Below are positions 5,365 through 6,000 of a stretch of 6,000 bases of DNA, one piece after another (position 1 is the stretch's first letter; each line of letters begins with the position of its first letter). A program made the translations under genes and the position numbers. The notes under the pieces were generated by a model. The model was not told the DNA's origin, made no database searches, and saw only the letters and a program-made list of their open reading frames with translations. This DNA is from Tannerella sp. Its GTDB lineage: Bacteria; Bacteroidota; Bacteroidia; Bacteroidales; Tannerellaceae. The stretch lies in assembly GCA_031288935.1 (NCBI GenBank), contig JAITQL010000118.1:1-6000 (forward strand). The letters run 5' to 3'.

Positions 5365-5969
5365 AGAATTTTGCCGCAAATCGCCCGAACACTGGTGCCG
5401 GTAATGAGGAAGACGCCGTATTGTTACGTTCTTTTCTTGCCGGAAACGACCATGCTTTTTCGTCTATTTATAATAAATATGCGGACAGACTGTTCGGATA
5501 TGGCGCCGGACTGGGTTTTGAAAGGGAAATGTTGAAAGATGCCATTCAGGACATTTTTTACGTCATCTATGTCCGCAAACACCAGTTGGCGGATGTCGGC
5601 AATCTGAAATGCTATTTGTTCCGCATGTTGAAAAACAGGTTGCTGGATATTTACAAGTCCACCCTTCACAACTCGGAGGAGGAGCCGTCCGAAGAAATGT
5701 CCTTTACCATCAAAACCACCATTCTGGACGATCTGATTGCCGAGGAAGAACAGGTCTTGCTTCAGGGGAAAATCGACGCCTTGCTCAATACGCTTACCGA
5801 TCGCCAGCGGGAGGCCGTTTATCTGCGTTTCATGCAGGAACTGGAGTATGAAGAAATCGGTCATTTACTGAAAATGACTCCGCAAGCCGTGCGCAAACTT
5901 GTTTTCAGGGCAATTAAGCGGTTACGGAATGGAAATGTACCCTTCTACATCCTCCTGTTTGCAATCTGA
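5361..5969 (+). CDS. RNA polymerase ECF-type sigma-70 factor (SusC/SusD-associated type)
   Basis: This is an extracytoplasmic-function sigma factor that directs RNA polymerase to a small regulon. In Bacteroidota this type usually works with a FecR-like anti-sigma factor and a SusC/SusD outer-membrane uptake pair encoded just downstream. The 202-residue product has region 2 at about residues 28-100 (AFSSIYNKYADRLFGYG; the -10-binding part DAIQDIFYVIY at 60-70; NLKCYLFRMLKNRLLDIYK at 81-99). A variable acidic linker follows, then region 4 at about 134-189 with LTDRQREAVYLRF and the helix-turn-helix YEEIGHLLKMTPQAVRKLVF. The hydrophobic end PFYILLFAI is an unusual tail. GTG 5361 is the only standard start between an in-frame TAA (5346-5348) and region 2, and it lies in GTGA, overlapping the preceding ORF stop. 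Any partner genes lie outside the window, so the regulated substrate is unknown. Confidence 0.92.
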   Translation: MKNFAANRPNTGAGNEEDAVLLRSFLAGNDHAFSSIYNKYADRLFGYGAGLGFEREMLKDAIQDIFYVIYVRKHQLADVGNLKCYLFRMLKNRLLDIYKSTLHNSEEEPSEEMSFTIKTTILDDLIAEEEQVLLQGKIDALLNTLTDRQREAVYLRFMQELEYEEIGHLLKMTPQAVRKLVFRAIKRLRNGNVPFYILLFAI

Positions 5970-6000
5970 GAAATTCAAAGATTCAAGATTCAAAAATTCA
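5970..6000. repeat. Dispersed ATTCAAAGATTCAA micro-repeat after the sigma gene
   Basis: Immediately after the sigma stop the sequence is made of ATTCAAAG/ATTCAAG/ATTCAAAA units and runs off the window edge. Its reverse complement matches the AT-rich half of the 89-bp repeat (TTGAATCTTTGAAT) near 1036-1158. It is therefore a second copy of that repeat family in inverted orientation, cut by the window end. Confidence 0.8.

Overview
The window looks like a chromosomal segment from a member of the Bacteroidota, most likely order Bacteroidales. The evidence is the protein style (a SusC/SusD-type ECF sigma factor, a KdsC-like phosphatase, a DUF2520 protein), the absence of strong Shine-Dalgarno sequences, and two matches to the Bacteroidota promoter pattern TTG / TAnnTTTG. 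GC content is fairly high in the genes, and the spacers are AT-richer. I cannot name a genus.

Layout, left to right. Positions 29-380 are a tandem array of about nine 42-bp units, each centred on a near-perfect palindrome (TTGCCCA..TGGGCAA). Positions 458 to about 860 carry an orphan fibronectin type III (FN3) domain with an Asp-rich tail on the + strand. It has no usable start and runs on into a second array of three nearly identical 89-bp units (901-1158), which ends 11 bp from the dprA stop. I read 1-1169 as a repeat-rich, gene-poor stretch with a decayed surface-protein fragment.

Positions 1170-4731 hold five compact minus-strand genes in two groups. The distal group (transcribed first) is nitroreductase, DUF2520 Rossmann protein and KdsC-like Kdo-8-phosphate phosphatase, with a 9-bp gap and then an 8-bp overlap; a good promoter lies just upstream at 4761-4792. 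After a 214-bp gap come an acyl-CoA thioesterase (hotdog fold) and dprA, overlapping by 4 bp (ATGA). These are ordinary housekeeping or accessory functions: redox flavoenzyme, lipopolysaccharide sugar synthesis, thioester hydrolysis, and single-stranded DNA handling.

Positions 4732-5360 are the divergent control region between the nitroreductase and an ECF sigma factor gene (5361-5969, +). A strong promoter match for the sigma gene lies about 320 bp upstream of its GTG start. This leaves a long leader that contains an 8-G run, a terminator-like hairpin (5173-5208) and an unrecognised reading frame that ends by overlapping the sigma start codon. Factors of this kind usually precede an anti-sigma gene and a susC/susD pair, so a nutrient-uptake locus probably follows to the right of the window. 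The last 30 bases carry the same TTGAATC-type repeat seen in the 89-bp array, in the same orientation relative to the gene it follows.

I found no tRNA, rRNA, CRISPR array, transposase or clear new multi-gene system. The points most worth a second look are the two repeat families, the repeat at two gene 3' ends, the leader of the sigma gene, and the orphan FN3 fragment.
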